From Apostichopus japonicus (lineage: Eukaryota; Echinodermata; Holothuroidea; Aspidochirotida; Stichopodidae): a stretch of 64,000 nucleotides of DNA. The position numbers and the translations under genes are program-made. Shown here piece by piece: positions 47,492-60,739 of the stretch. Every line of letters starts with the position of its first letter. Positions within the stretch are counted from its first letter, which is position 1. The notes under the pieces are model-generated. The model was given only the letters and a program-made list of their open reading frames with translations, was not told the DNA's origin and did no database searches. The stretch spans positions 9,948,001 through 10,012,000 of the forward strand of contig NC_092575.1 of NCBI RefSeq assembly GCF_037975245.1, given 5' to 3'.

Positions 47492-47561
47492 CTTCAAATG
47501 TAGCACATAACTATGGCATTTCCCACCTCTTGAGTATTGCGCTAACACATTCGTCAGCCAT
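47492..47561 (-). pseudogene. First (ATG) exon of the SAMD3-like pseudogene
   Basis: ATG at 47,561-47,559 in the context ACACAATGG starts MADECVSAILKRWEMP, then TAG at 47,513-47,511, then LCATFEG and a GTGAGC donor. Hydrophobic spacing (V..IL.RW.......F) fits the first helix of a SAM domain, and CAG to TAG is a single transition. The exon starts only ~80 bp inside the TTGGGCAA region of the right terminus, so transcription could start in the terminal repeat itself. Confidence 0.5.
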
Positions 47562-47639
47562 TGTGTAAGTTATAACACTTTCACGATTTACGATCTACTC
47601 ATGATGCATGCACATCGCGCAGAGTACCAGTACAGTAAT

Positions 47640-48437
<798 letters not shown>

Positions 48438-48543
48438 TACAAATGAACTGTGGTGAGAAGCTCAATTATACACGGTCCTCTACTGCTAGAATCAAACGGC
48501 AGCTGTCGGTGACGGACGAAAGCAAGGTCGTAGCCGTAGTTAG
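48438..48543 (+). CDS. Candidate small exon, unknown protein
   Basis: The segment lies between an acceptor (TTGCTAATTACTTCAG) and a donor (GTTAG followed by GTGTGT). It encodes about 35 residues including RSSTARIKRQLSVTDESKVV. Length (106 bp) and signals fit an internal exon, but no homology was recognised and no partner exon was found. Confidence 0.28.
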
Positions 48544-50000
48544 GTGTGTGTGTGTTTTACTCTTTAACAGAAAGATATACATTTCTCTTCCAATCGTTCC
48601 TATCACTGTACACACATGCAGATTACAAGACATACTTCAGAGTGCACTAAATCTCATTAGTAAACAATCTTTGGAGTGAGGCAAGCATGATTAATCCGAA
48701 GGTTACATATTTCTATTAACCAGTTCCCTGCCTGGGGGCAACGTGAGCGAGTTTATACGAATGGCAACCTGGGTATTGACATTATCGGTACCCTAACTGG
48801 TCAAGACTGTACCGAGAAACAATCTCAAGGGCTACTCTGTGGTAGACCAACTATCAAGATTTAATTGTTTACACTTGTTTTATGGGCGTCCGTACAAGTT
48901 TATTTTGCGGTATTTCTGATAGCTCTCGTTAAAAGGATTAAAATTCTTTCCCAGTATACCATATGATTAAAGATTGACTTAATACATGAACCAGCGTATT
49001 AAATCTGCTACATTCATCGGTCAGCGTTGATGTTGTTATTAATCCTTGTTTCCTGTCACGCCGTCGCAGTTATAAGTTAACATCCCCTTTTTTTGTGGGT
49101 AAATTGGAAGGACATCTAAGGCATCCGTATATTGACGTGGTTGTTTGCCTGGTGATATGAGTGAGATCAATCCCTGGTGCGCAATGAGAACAGCTGGTAA
49201 CTGCATTGTCGGGCTATTTTCTTCGAGTTATTTGTTGGCGTGCACACAAATCGTCCCAAAGCGCTTTGGACAAATCTTTTATTACCGTCGACCAGCAGAG
49301 TAAATTTGATTCTGGACTCATCAGAATCTGCCAAGGTATACTGACGTAGTGACAAATACGATGTAAAGGGTAAGTTTATAAATAGTCATGTTTTCATTTC
49401 TTTTCCCCTTTTAACTTGTCAATGTCAGCAAAGATTTTCCTTCTTTTTTTTGCTTTTGGTCTTTTGCTTACAGCTGACTAGGATTCACACATTTTCTCTC
49501 ATTCCAGTCATGGTTTGTGATGATACATTTATTATTGACATTCCACAGCTTGGGTAGCTTGGGTATGTCAATATTATTAAATCTGGCATGCGCCGGAAAT
49601 ATTTCAATATTGCTAGGCAAGTAATATTAACTCATCGCGACAAAATAACAGCAGTAGGAATTTACATATTAATGCACAGTCCACCAGAATGTGATTGTGA
49701 ATAGCCATCTAGTTGAGAATCAACAAGATTTAGTCATGAACTATCATATTGAAATTCGCGTATTCATATGTACAAGGCATAGTATATTTTCATAATTATA
49801 AAACTATACTTATACATATAGAACAGTTAACCTGTCTCTCTTTCTAAATTACCGAAATTTCGAAATATATTATCACAATATATTATATAAACGTTCACTA
49901 TGGGAGTTTATATTATTTAAAAGACATGAACATTTAAGCTGTATCTTTGTTAACTTAGTTCATTGATTTTTGTGTATTAGTTTTATGTATGGCTGAGACT
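48544..50000. other. Unassigned stretch
   Basis: No supported gene. The minus frame at 49,167-49,355 (with SDESRIKFTLLVDGNKRFVQ) has coding-like composition but no clear exon boundaries. Confidence 0.35.
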
Positions 50001-50004
50001 GAGA

Positions 50005-50465
50005 CATTGTTTTGTGATGCCTTCTTGACGAGGCTGAAACAAATTGTTTGTAATGCCTTCTTGAAGAGGCTGTACATGCCTTCTTGACGAGGCTGAAACA
50101 AATTGTTGGTAATGCCCAATTCTTGACGAGGCTGAAACACATTGTTTGTAATGCCTTCTTGACGAGGCTGAAACAAATTGTTTGTAATGCCTTCTTGACG
50201 AGGCTGTACATGCCTTCTTGACGAGGCTGAAACACATTGTTTGTAATGCCCAATTCTTGACGAGGCTGTAAATGCCTTCTTGACGAGGCTGAAACAAATT
50301 GTTTGTAATGCCTTCTTGACGAGGCTGAAACAAATTGTTGGTAATGCCTTCTTGACGAGGATGCACATGCCTTCTTGACGAGGCTGAAACACATTGTTTG
50401 TAATGCCTTCTTGACGGGGCTGAAACATATTGTTTGTAATGCCTTCTTGACGAAGCTGAGACAAA
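50005..50465. repeat. 36-bp minisatellite with truncated units
   Basis: The unit contains AATGCCTTCTTGACGAGGCT, then GAAACAAATTGTTTGT. About 13-14 units are present, some shortened to about 23 bp (ACATGCCTTCTTGACGAGG) and some with an extra CCAATT. Because 36 is a multiple of three, all three minus frames stay open for 127-189 codons (for example the repeated PRQEGITNN). This is the reason for the apparent long frames. Confidence 0.93.
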
Positions 50466-52680
50466 CTAAGGAAGTTGTTTGCTGCAGACTTTGAGGGCAA
50501 AAACACCACTCGGAAATGACGTTAGTCATGCACAGTTATTTGATATAGCTCACTGAGGCTTAACTAAATTTGTAATACGTGGACTGTCTCAGCAGATCCC
50601 TGCATTGTAGATTTACTGTTTCTATGTATCTAAGATATATACGTTGCCATGGAGTAGTCTTAATGTGCAATGTCACACACCAGTGTTGTTTGTGATTTTG
50701 GTGTTAATTAAGTGTTTCTGTGCTTTAATAGCTTGTATACCATGTCATTCAAATATTAGCTAGTTATAAATAGAAGCAAAGCGATATGAGGTCACGTGAC
50801 CAAGCCAACGACACGCCAACGAAACCAACTTTAAACAGCTTGGTTGTGAGCCTCTTTTTTATTTAAAATTACATAATTATATCTCACTTCCGGCCAGCTT
50901 CATCAAAGTTGTTCATCACGGGACGAAAAATTGCACTTTGGGTTTTCCAACTTTTGCTAAATATGTCTAATATTTTGCATGAGAAAAACATGACGTAATG
51001 ACAACGGTTATCTGCGCAGTGCCAACCGAGCATCGGTCTTCACTTTGAATGAACAGCTTACAACGTTGAGACATTAAGTTGTCTAACAACCCTCAATGCG
51101 TGGGAATAAGAACCCTCCTGGACAGAATGTTCGAACAATTGTGGCAATTTTCAGTGCGCTAGTATATTTGGGGCCAATACTGAGGACCTTTAATATGAAA
51201 TCATATTTGATGATAGCTAAGCGTCTCGTTTCTGGGGTTTTCCCCCTTCTATTCTTCTTCATTTTGTATAGCTGCATACTAACCAACTACCAAAATATGT
51301 ATTTACAACAGGTTTGCATACAGTAACGATTAAACTCACATTTTTCAGGCTACAACTATATGAACAGCACACAATTAACTAACTTTACGAGTGATATTAG
51401 ATATATTGTAAATTACACGATTACAGGCTCATTATTGAAAGGAATGATGTCTGAAATATATGTGTTCTTCGAAACATTGCCGTTTTTTACACGACGGCTT
51501 ATAAACTGAAGTTATTGAGATGGATAAATAGATCTAAATGTGTAACCGCCTGTTAATAATACGTACAAACCATCGGAAGTTGCTCAACACAGCTGCAGGT
51601 CAGAACCCAGGTGTGGAAGCCCACCCTTTGGCCTTTTACAATCCTCAAAACGCTAATAAATTGGGAAAATAGTAACCGGTGACTTCTTTGAAGCATTTGG
51701 CCGAAAAACGCAAATAGTTTTGTGTACAATATGCACGAGTAACATCATGTTATTTGAAGACCTCGAACTTTAGTCGGTTCCACACATAGTTAATTTATGA
51801 TACCGGCTCGTGACTCTAGCAAGTACACGTTTTAAAATTGGGGGTGGGGTAGGAGGGGGCACTCGGGCATATTTAATTTGGATGCAATTTGATAAATAAA
51901 CCGTGTTCCACGGAGAATTGAATCTTACTTGGCCCCCAAACCATTCTTATTGGCTATTCTAGTAACTTGGTAGAAACAGAACGCCACTGGTCGTATACTA
52001 GCATAACATGTTAGGGTCATTACAGCAGACTTGGTCTTTACCTAAGTATGTGGACAACTTCATCTTCTTGTGGTACTTGGATAAAAGTAATTGTTTATTG
52101 ACGTCACCACTGACGGACCTGCAGACTGAGAAGTTGTCAAGGTGTATATCATGGCTTGAGTACAACTGTACTTTGAAGCTCTAAACGATGCTGTTTAACA
52201 AGGAACATTAACGAGATTAATATATACCTTGCATACTGCGCAACACTATATCACCTTTATTGCTCTGTTCCAGGACATTAACGTACATCGTTATGGTATG
52301 CATGAGGTATAACCACCGTCTGCAATGCCAGACACTGAATGACATCTTGTTTCAAACACTGTTGTGCTCTCAGACACTTGGGGGTTTCATTAATGCTTTT
52401 AAGATCACCCGTTTGCATATAAACAAACACATTTTGAAAGCATTTTACTATGTCTGTGTGAGTTTACGTTCAGCGGACAGTGGCACGAACAACATTTCAG
52501 TCACAATAAATCCTGCATAATTTGAAGATGCCTCTGCAAACAATTTTGGCGATTACCAGAATGATAAAATGACATCAAAGAAAATCAATATGGATGATAT
52601 TTATTAGTATTCTTAGAGAGCAAAACATATTAACAGACACCGTAAACTACGTCATAATGTTAAATCAGAGAGTATGTACA
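50466..52680. other. Unassigned stretch with G-rich tract
   Basis: A G-quadruplex-prone tract (GGGGGTGGGGTAGGAGGGGG) lies near 51,840-51,859. A plus frame at 51,096-51,326 has two hydrophobic segments (VAIFSALVYLGPIL and FPLLFFFILYSCIL) but no splice or homology support. Confidence 0.4.
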
Positions 52681-52689
52681 ATACAGCTT

Positions 52690-52880
52690 ATACAAGTAGT
52701 ATATCGAACATAAACCAATATCCTACCTATAACAGTAGTAGCCATACTAGAGCACAAAACATTATCCTACCTAACAATAGTAGCCTATAAGAGCACAAAA
52801 CATTATCCTTCCTAACCGTTTATAGTAGCCCTATAGTAGCCCTACTAGAGCACACAAAGAACCCCACAACAATAATATTA
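52690..52880. repeat. Degenerate tandem repeat, about three units
   Basis: TATCCTACCTA, TAGTAGCC and AGAGCACAAAACAT recur near 52,720, 52,770 and 52,808 with about 45-52 bp spacing. Confidence 0.6.
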
Positions 52881-53734
52881 GAGCACGCACAGAGCATAAT
52901 GTAGCTCAAAAGAATTCTAGATAAAGTTAAGAGGCTGATGTGAAACAATGTTTAGTAATATGTCACATTTGATAGCCTTGTGACCATGAAATTCCTGAAC
53001 ATAATAACACATAGATATCCATCTGAATCACGTCGAGGTGGTACAGTTCCGCACACACTAACTTTATCTTGCTGTCGGCGTTCATCGTATGGTCAACACA
53101 GTCAACTAAGAAAGGTTACTACTGGTCTAAAAGGTCATCGCAATTTAACATGCTAATCAGTGTATCGTGTTAAAAATTGCAAAACGTTTCAAAAATACTT
53201 TCAGAAAAATTCTGGCACTCCAAATTTTTCCCAGTATTAATTAGTAGAGTACATGAAATAACAATGAAAGTGTCTTCATGAGGTAAAAATGCTTCCCAAG
53301 ATAGCTGTTATAAGCATGCGGAATTTGAGCCGGAGTGACCACTGACCATTTCATAGAACACCCCCACCCCCCCCCCCCCTCTACACACACACACACACAC
53401 ACACATATCTCCTCAATGTTGTCAAGTGCTATACAGTGTATCGATCTTCCAAAGTGACTGGAATACAAAGTTATTTGGCATTTCTTTCTAATAAATAGAA
53501 GTAAATATTTTAAGGTATAGCATATACGCCATATGATTTCCCATTGACTTACACACTAAATCGTCAAAGTTATAAGTTATGGGGTCTTTAAGTCTTTGTA
53601 GAAGTTAATTCTCACTAGCTAAAATCTACCCATCACATGAACAGCTGACACGTAAGCAATACCTTCAGTTTTCCGTATTACAAATATGAAGATTGTTTTA
53701 CTCTGAGAGCAAACAAGCCTGCATGACTGCTCAC
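52881..53734. other. Unassigned stretch with (CA)n and C run
   Basis: A C run followed by (AC)n lies at about 53,360-53,405. No supported gene. Confidence 0.45.
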
Positions 53735-53870
53735 CAGTAAATAATTGTCATACGCCGTTCTCGTGGAAGGCCTAAAGTTTTCTAGAATTGTACCCAGGTT
53801 TCGCGCTACAAGTACTTCCGTTTGTGTACTCTGACCAGGAAGTGGTTGTGGAACATAAGAACTCCCTGCT
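53735..53870 (-). CDS. Candidate internal exon, unknown extracellular-like segment
   Basis: On the minus strand an acceptor with a strong T tract (TTTTTTTTGGCATGTCAG) ends at 53,871, and a donor GTGAGC starts at 53,734. The 136-bp exon encodes AGSSYVPQPLPGQSTQTEVL, then VARNLGTILENFRPSTRTAY and DNYLL. It is rich in Ser, Thr, Pro and Gln, as in linker regions of secreted or membrane proteins. Both splice sites are good and the whole segment is open. No family was recognised and no neighbouring exon was found. Confidence 0.4.
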
Positions 53871-54942
53871 CTGACATGCCAAAAAAAACATAAACTGATC
53901 TTGTTTGATATCATATCGAGAGAGAAAAAGAAGTTTCCTGCTGTTTTTCGACACTTTTACACTTCGGCGAACATGATATCGCGACTATGTTGTATGAAGT
54001 ACCGGTATGCCACATTAAGCATTTTGATGCGGGTAAAGGTGGGGATGGGTCGGGTGGGGAGGAATTGATTGGTAACCATGTTTGATATATGTTACATGAA
54101 TGTAAATCAGGACATGCCAGAATATATACGCAAACTGCATTTTATGATTCACCAAAAGTAACTTCTAATTAGCACCACTTTCAAGATAGTCGGAGCAAGA
54201 TTCTGTGTCTGCAAACGAATGTGTCGTGTATATCGGATTTCAAATCAATGCTAGACGCCCGCTTACAAAAAAAAAAAAAAAAAAAAAGATTTGCGAAAGA
54301 AATCATAAGAGAACGAACGTAATTGCCCTAGGTTTGTCATAGGCCATGCATGTCAGTGTCTTCGCTTAGAGGAACGAGTATACCTTCGAGATATGTGAGT
54401 AATTCGTCTGTAGGGAACAGCAGAACTAATTTCAACATTCAGATCGATATTTGGAGCTCCGTACTATTATCTCTCGGCAAAAGAATTATTCATAAATTAT
54501 AATTATGTAAGAATTCACTACAAGAATTGTGTATATGAATTTCAAGTAAGTGTCTGTTATTGTGGGCAGAGATCCGCACAAAAATAGGCCACACAATAAT
54601 ATGCGTGTGATTGCGTTAATATCATGAAACATTTTTTTTTCAGCTTTCAACTATTTAGGATCAATAATTCAACCAGGGAGTTGTTCCATAAAAGCTCCCT
54701 GATTCAACACTGGTTGTAATATTGACACTTCGACAGACTGACAGACAGAGAGACATCTTGTCGCTCCGATGCCTCTTTATCAGTTTTGACAGTTTCGAAC
54801 CAATTAACACACTAATTGTTTAATAATTGTTATCTTTGTATATATACACTCAGACGAATAGGTTCTAAAAGGACGTTTCATAACTGAAACAGATTTCGGG
54901 ATGTATTAATTAATTTCGAATGACACGACATTTTTCCGTGTA
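53871..54942. other. Unassigned stretch
   Basis: A G-quadruplex-prone tract (GGGGATGGGTCGGGTGGGG) lies near 54,041-54,059, and poly(A) of about 20 at 54,268-54,288. CAGGGAGTTGTTCCATAAAA and AGCTCCCTG near 54,675-54,703 form a short hairpin. No gene supported. Confidence 0.45.
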
Positions 54943-55160
54943 GGAGTGTTAGGAATGTTAGCTCAGTGGTTAACGCCGGTGCCTTTCAATTATAAGGTCC
55001 CGAGTTCGTGTCACGCCAAGATTAATGTATGTTGTCCAGTTAGTTACAGAGTTGTTGACAATTCATAATCATGGACGTTAAATATGAATCAAAGAGACTG
55101 ACTTCGGGCTTCTTCGCGAGTTCCTGCTTGCAGGAGGATCTAAACTACATACACATACAA
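54943..55160 (+). mobile_element. tRNA-derived SINE, same family as 26,602-26,837
   Basis: The tRNA-like head has an exact A box (TAGCTCAGTGG) followed by TTAACGCC and a weaker B box (GAGTTCGTGTC). The body shares ATGGACGTTAAAT with the other copy, and the tail shares CTTCGCGAGTTCCTGCTTGC and GGAGGATC, ending in ACATACACATACAAAC repeats. Imperfect ACATTT(TT)CCG flanks are compatible with a target duplication. Confidence 0.8.
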
Positions 55161-58040
55161 ACATTTCCGAATTGCTATAATGGTCTAATGACGTTCACCA
55201 TTATGTAAGCATGCAGGTGCCTTGTAGAATGACACTTTCTTCTGTTAACCAAATCCCCCAAATAAACAGTGTAATGACATACTGTATATTGTCTCACCTG
55301 ATATCTATTTCCCATATTTAGCAATATTCATCGACAGTGAAATGATGAATAGGTTCCTCTATGAAACCTATCGAGGTAGGCCTATATATTTCTTCAAGCG
55401 TTCCACGAAACTGAGTCAAAGTTTATTCTAGAAAAATCTTTGAGTCAATTTGAACCCTCTTTGCCTAACTAAAATGGAGACAAAGACCAGTAGAAAACAA
55501 AAACAAAATAGTGCATGCGTATGTATAATGTATGTTTCTTCCACGCGTTCACACCCGTCGATTTGCCAAAGTTACGATATCACGTCTATAAACCGTATAC
55601 AAGTTGAGGAACATCTGATTTGACATGCATGTGTTATCAGATCCATGTATACTAACTCCCGACTCCCGTGTATATTTATTGACTTGTGTGAAGGTGGTCC
55701 AATCCATTATCTTGTTACATTCTTATCTTAAAGTAACAGTCCGATGGAAGATAATGTTACAACCCATCGGGCTGCTATGTCAACAACGTATGGCCAATGT
55801 AAGTGCCTTGCCAAAACTGTCTTTTATCATGGAGTCGTTATGGAAAACACCCTGATTTTATTCCTCCTTCCTGCTTTAAAGTTAGAGCAGGGAGTAGTTA
55901 TAGTTGCTATCCATAACAACTCCCTGGTTAGAGGGTCATGACGTTTCGAAAATCGATCCTACAAGGATCTTCAGAGGCACACTCAGTGTGGCTTTTCACA
56001 GGCTCTATGCAGCAAGCAGTTTGCTGTTTTCGATTCCTTGCTGGAAGCAAATGACCCTATACGCAGTCAGGTTGTTGGTGGGTGCGTGTGATGGGTGTGT
56101 GTGTGCGTCATTTGCGTGTCTGTATGTGTGTGTGGTCTGTGACGCTTGGGTCCGCGATAACTCAACAACGGAGTGATGGGTATTGTCATTCTTGCTGTGT
56201 ATATGCATTATAGTGAGAAGATGTGCCCTATTGTTTTTGGAGCGGACTTTATGAATATTAATGAGTTTATGAGTCAAACGTCAAAATCTTAACATTACAA
56301 TAACTCCTAAACCTTAAGTTGTAACCAAACTTGGTAAACAGTTGTTGGTGAATAGCTTGTACATGTAGGCCCAATTTTTTGGGGGATCATATTGGCCTCC
56401 AAAAAATTCATTGCCCATTTTTGGGCCGAGTGTACCCAACTTTTCTGTCTACTTCAAATGCATTTTAGGATACATTCTTTCGGCCCGAATTTGTGTGGCT
56501 CAATACTTTAGGGATCATTTGGGCCGACAATTTTTGGGGTTGAAGGTTTGGAGACAAAAATATATTTTTGAGCCAGTTTGTTTGGGCCAAATATTCGTGG
56601 GACCACTTCCAGTAGGCGCAAAGTTTATCGGACTCAATGTTTTTGGGAGGGGCCAAAATTTAAAATTCCAGTAACTCCACAACCTTAAATCGGATTGTAT
56701 CCAAAACTGGAAATACAGTTTCTATATAGTTAGTTCAATAGAGTTTGTAGATAGCTATTCTGGTGTTCGATATATTCAGCTTCAAATTATGCTTAATCTC
56801 TAGAATGCTTCTTTAAGACTAAACTGATCATTACGTGGTTCATCAGTGCAGGTTTTAATGTTAATTTTTATCAATTCTAATAAATCAAACCAAAACTTGT
56901 TTCATAATTTCGTATAAATATCAGACTATACTTGATAACATCATTTTTTCGTAACAACTTTGAAATGCATTGCGAAACATGTTACTGAGGACACAACGTC
57001 TTGCTCTTTCTTATTGCGGTTTGTTTTTATATTACATATGCATAGATGCTCAGTTAATGGTCTGCAAGTGAGAACAAATTATCCAACCCCTTCCATGTTT
57101 GAGCATCAGATGGTTAAAGGCTCAATTCTCACATATTAAAAGTGATATGGATATAAAACCTGGACTGATATAGTAGTGTTGCTTTGACGGCCTACCACAT
57201 CACATCAAACTGTAATGTTCATCATGGCATTTACGCTTGTCTGGTTTTCATTTTATGGTTACAGTTCAGCTCACACATCATAATGTTAAGGTTCTACTAA
57301 CGTTGTTTTCTGACACGAGACCTCGATACCTATATGTGCGGTACCGTTGATGTAATATTTACAAGGAAAAGTAACTGTCTCGCATCAATTCCATTTAAGT
57401 GGAACATTATATTAATTCTTGCTACTATATGTACCTTATATATGTACATTCCACTCTCGTGGAACCCAATGGCCTATACAGTACATAATGTGGAAGCACA
57501 AAGAGAGGTGTAATATCCGCTTCTCATTCGGCGATATTTGGTGACCTGTTTATGAGTATGGACTTTTTTGATTAGCTTACTTTGAATAATAAAATATTTC
57601 GCTGTTAAACACACCGTGTAACACAATGGCTTTATGTCAAAATTCTAAAGTTCGTTTATGATCTTTTAACAGATATACCACACTCTAACATTTTACAGAA
57701 AATTTGAGAGTTGAATTTGATTCAATTTCGATGCAATTCGATCATAAAAGTTCATTAGTTTGACTAGTCAACTTTCATTTCAAATAAGAAAATGAAAGTG
57801 ATAATTTCGATTTTGTTTTAATTTGATTTCTACTGTGTGAGTAGGCTCGTAATAATAATAACAACATGAAAAATGTGTGGACGAAGACATTTTGAGAATG
57901 GAATGTAATTTATTATTAATTTTCTTGTGCACTTTCATTCGGTTACCAAAAAAAGAACACTTACGTAGGCCCTATTTCTTTGCGACTTTTCAATGGCATT
58001 ACATTATTCAAGTAAAGTGAAAAGTAAAAGAGGGTCAAAA
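55161..58040. other. Unassigned stretch with possible old repeats
   Basis: CAGGGAGTAGTTATAG pairs with CATAACAACTCCCTG near 55,888-55,926, followed by ATGACGTTTCGAAAATCGAT and GGATCTTCAGAGG. That phrase resembles flanks of Penelope-like and other retroelements, but no reverse-transcriptase frame is present. Related segments with AATAACTCC(T)AAACCTTAA lie near 56,300 and 56,672, flanking a GGGCC-rich stretch. No gene supported. Confidence 0.35.
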
Positions 58041-58042
58041 CC

Positions 58043-58300
58043 ATTTTGAAAAGCTAGCAAGCGTTTCCATCTGATACTAAATCTTGAATAGAGTCAGGAC
58101 CATTGGGAAAGCTAGCTAGCACTTCCACCTGATACTAAATCTTGCATAGAGTCAGGACCATTGGGAAAGCTAGCAAGCGTTTCCATCTGATACTAAATCT
58201 TGAATAGAGTCAGGACCATTGGGAAAGCTAGCAAGCACTACCATCTGATACTAAATCTTGAATAGAATCAATACTCTTTGGAAAGCTAACAAGCATTTCT
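58043..58300. repeat. 58-bp minisatellite, about 4.5 copies
   Basis: The unit contains GAAAGCTAGCAAGCGTTTCC, ATCTGATACTAAATCTTGAA and TAGAGTCAGGACCATTGG. Copies begin near 58,048, 58,109, 58,166, 58,224 and 58,281 and differ by a few substitutions. Confidence 0.9.
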
Positions 58301-60735
58301 CTACCTGATATACTAAGTCTCTTATTAGGTCCGTTACGTACGTTATCGTATTATTTTTGTGTTGGATAACATTTCTCTCTCACCATGCACTTCCCCATGA
58401 TGATTGCAGCTAAATGAGTCTCGTTCGTGGTTTTATTAACATCCAACGGCATAAAAGTGAGAATTGTAAAACTAAATAGCAAGTCAAGCAAAACATTGAC
58501 TTTGCAACTGGAAGAAGTTGAACAAACATAATTACTTTTGAGCAATCTTCACATTCTCAGTACGGCGCATACCGTTGCAGCTGCCTTTAACTGTCCATAA
58601 AGACTTAGTAAACGTTTTCTTAATTTACAGAACAAACGAAATCTAATAAAATGATTATTTTCCAGTTGGTTGTTTTGATTCATACCGCCTTCGGCAGTAT
58701 TGTGGTAATTCAGTTTTCTATATATAGTTTCCTAGTTATGCAGTCTTCTGGTTTGGCAGTCTTCAACAGTTTTGCAATTTTTACTGGAGTTATTGTAACT
58801 TTAAAAAGTTTGGTGAATGTTCATGTTTATTAGTAATGTGAAGTAACACCATCACCATGAACTTATTCACACACAGAGAAAGATAACATTCTCACAAAAG
58901 ATTTTGCTAGTATGTGATGTGAAACTTTAAATTCAAAGTACATTGACAGCTAAGTAAACATTCCAAGCCAACCGCCTTAAAGGGAAACTTGGAACAAGGT
59001 TATGAGAAGAGAGTAACATTTTGGAGATTATTATGAGATCAGAGACCAACCATGTGATCTTTTTCCTGGATTAAAGAGGGGATTATCTAACAAACTTTAT
59101 ATGATGATTGTTATAGACCAAACCAATTATAACGTATATCTCCTCTACCAGTCTCGAATATGAATTGTCTGTCACCAGAATATCAAGTTAAGTAATATTT
59201 TAGATAGTATTCTAACTTTGAGATGTATGTCGTGAACTCGGAAAGTGTGTGGACTACTTAACATTGGTCAACTGTGAACTCATCCAGTCCCATAACGATG
59301 TAAAAGAGGTAGCGGTTCCATACGGTAATTATATTTAACCCGCACTATATCCTTTGGTATAAACGTTTTATCTGCGTGATATCTTACCAGCGATCATATA
59401 TAATTCCCAGGGGTGGGGATGGGGTCGTATATTAAACGCACCGACGTGTTAAAACTGACACTATAGGATTTCTTCCATTATGTTACCATTGACCTTCAAT
59501 TCAACTGTGTTCAGTTGTTTGAAAACAAGTTAAAAACCCACATCATTAAAATTCCGTTTGGGAAAATTTGAACTTTGTTTTCGTATGTAGGCCTATCACT
59601 CAATAAATTCGAATTTAAAATGGCTGACAGCCTTTTTTTTGTAAGATTAGGTAAAATTTTAAGTGTTCTGTTCCAAATAAATAAAATGATTCTCAAAGCA
59701 AGCGATAAGTCACGAATAAACCGTAGCTTTATCTCCGGATATGCTGATCATGATAAAAAAAAATAAAAAAATCTTAGCTTGAGGAACTGTGTGATAAACA
59801 TTGTGTTTCCTTGGCTCACGCGGCTTTACAGTCCAGGACATTTTTGACTCGGCGTGAACATTCCCTGGCGAAGCGGCTACCTGCCAGGCAGGTCGTATGG
59901 CCAGGGTTAATGGATTCGTGACACTTGCCACGTGAAGAAAACGGAACAATAAATTGATAGAGACAAGTCGGTACCTGAGGGATGTTAAAATGCTCTCAAA
60001 TAAAATATAAACGATACATTTCAACTTCTGAACAATTGATAGAAAGTTGTCATGTCATGAGGAAATGAGACGGAAGAAAAACGTACTTTTATCTTTCGCT
60101 AAGTTGACATTCTCTGGTAGGAGAAGGTTCAAGCCTATGCCCCCCCCCCCCCCCTAGAGGAAGCCATGGATCCAAACATTAAGGCTATTGTTTGCTGGTA
60201 GTTTTAAGATGATTCATTGCAAATACTGACAGCTAAATGTCTCAATTATGTGCCACATGTTTCCTCACAAATGATAGATATACACGCATAACCTAGTTAA
60301 CGACATCTCCACAGAGGGAGAACAGCGGATCATGGTTATTTTGATTGAGTGAGTAGCAGACTTATATAATAGATGATATTTTGTAAATCCTGGATCTACC
60401 CCCCCCCCCTCTTCCCCTCCACCCTGCAAGACTGAAGACATCACAAAGGCATGTATTAGAGTTGCAATATTTCGTTATTGATTCCTTGTATCCATTCATA
60501 TCCTCGTTTCTTGATAAGGTTGGTAATTGGGAATGTGTTATCCAAATACACAAGCAGACTGTCGAATTGTATAGAAACTGTCACCGATGAATATGATATA
60601 TCTTCAAACAATTTTGTTTTCTTGTCTTTGTCTCATTCAATTTTCAATTTAATTCTCCCTAAAGCTGTCCTTTTTGCATTTGTAAACCTATGGTTAGCCT
60701 AATACCTAATTTAGTTATTCATACAAAATATGATT
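58301..60735. other. Unassigned stretch
   Basis: G-rich tract GGGGTGGGGATGGGG near 59,410 and C runs near 60,140 and 60,400. The short frames overlap on both strands without domain or splice support. Confidence 0.4.
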
Positions 60736-60739
60736 GCTT

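Larger units (their letters stand above)
43490..47561 (-). pseudogene. Broken SAMD3-like gene inside the TIR element
   Basis: Four exon-like blocks lie in order on the minus strand. (1) 47,561-47,492: ATG, MADECVSAILKRWEMP, an in-frame TAG, LCATFEG, then a GTGAGC donor; this resembles the start of a SAM domain. (2) about 45,586-45,426, after a CTTTCCTACAG acceptor: a frame with NKLYNRVGYLTMDIL and DHPKLANFLHLEKTLDALTD, ending at a GTAAGC donor; a TAA lies near its 5' end. (3) 44,570-44,427, after CTCTTTTACAG: DEKKNLAFFLLPSLFRGRAK then VSKIINYIL. Block 2 donor and block 3 acceptor are in matching phase. (4) 43,808-43,490: DERPQPFILCLGE, HLFVIIERHPIM, SLLKAVDYLF, TAA, SHYVLDINF, GVWEFFHAEVYEL. 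The order and motifs (LLPSLF; PFILxxGE; FVIIE; AVDxLF-xHYVLDI; WEFF) match, from memory, the uncharacterised SAMD3-like proteins that are multi-copy in fish and invertebrates. Two to four lesions and a missing middle region (no exon found between 45,600 and 47,490) make it a pseudogene. Confidence 0.6.

Noticed and set aside
49955-50529. Frames of 127-189 codons, minus strand
   Set aside because: Three overlapping frames are open at once because the minisatellite unit is 36 bp; no start or splice context favours one.
51096-51326. Plus frame with two hydrophobic stretches that could be membrane segments
   Set aside because: No splice signals, no known motif, and the antisense frame is open too.
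54943-55020. A functional tRNA gene
   Set aside because: The head has box A and a weak box B but no complete cloverleaf, and it continues into a SINE body shared with another copy.
55740-56000. Penelope-like retroelement
   Set aside because: Only the phrase GACGTTTCGAAAATCGAT with a nearby CTTCAGAGG suggests it; no reverse transcriptase or GIY-YIG motif is present.
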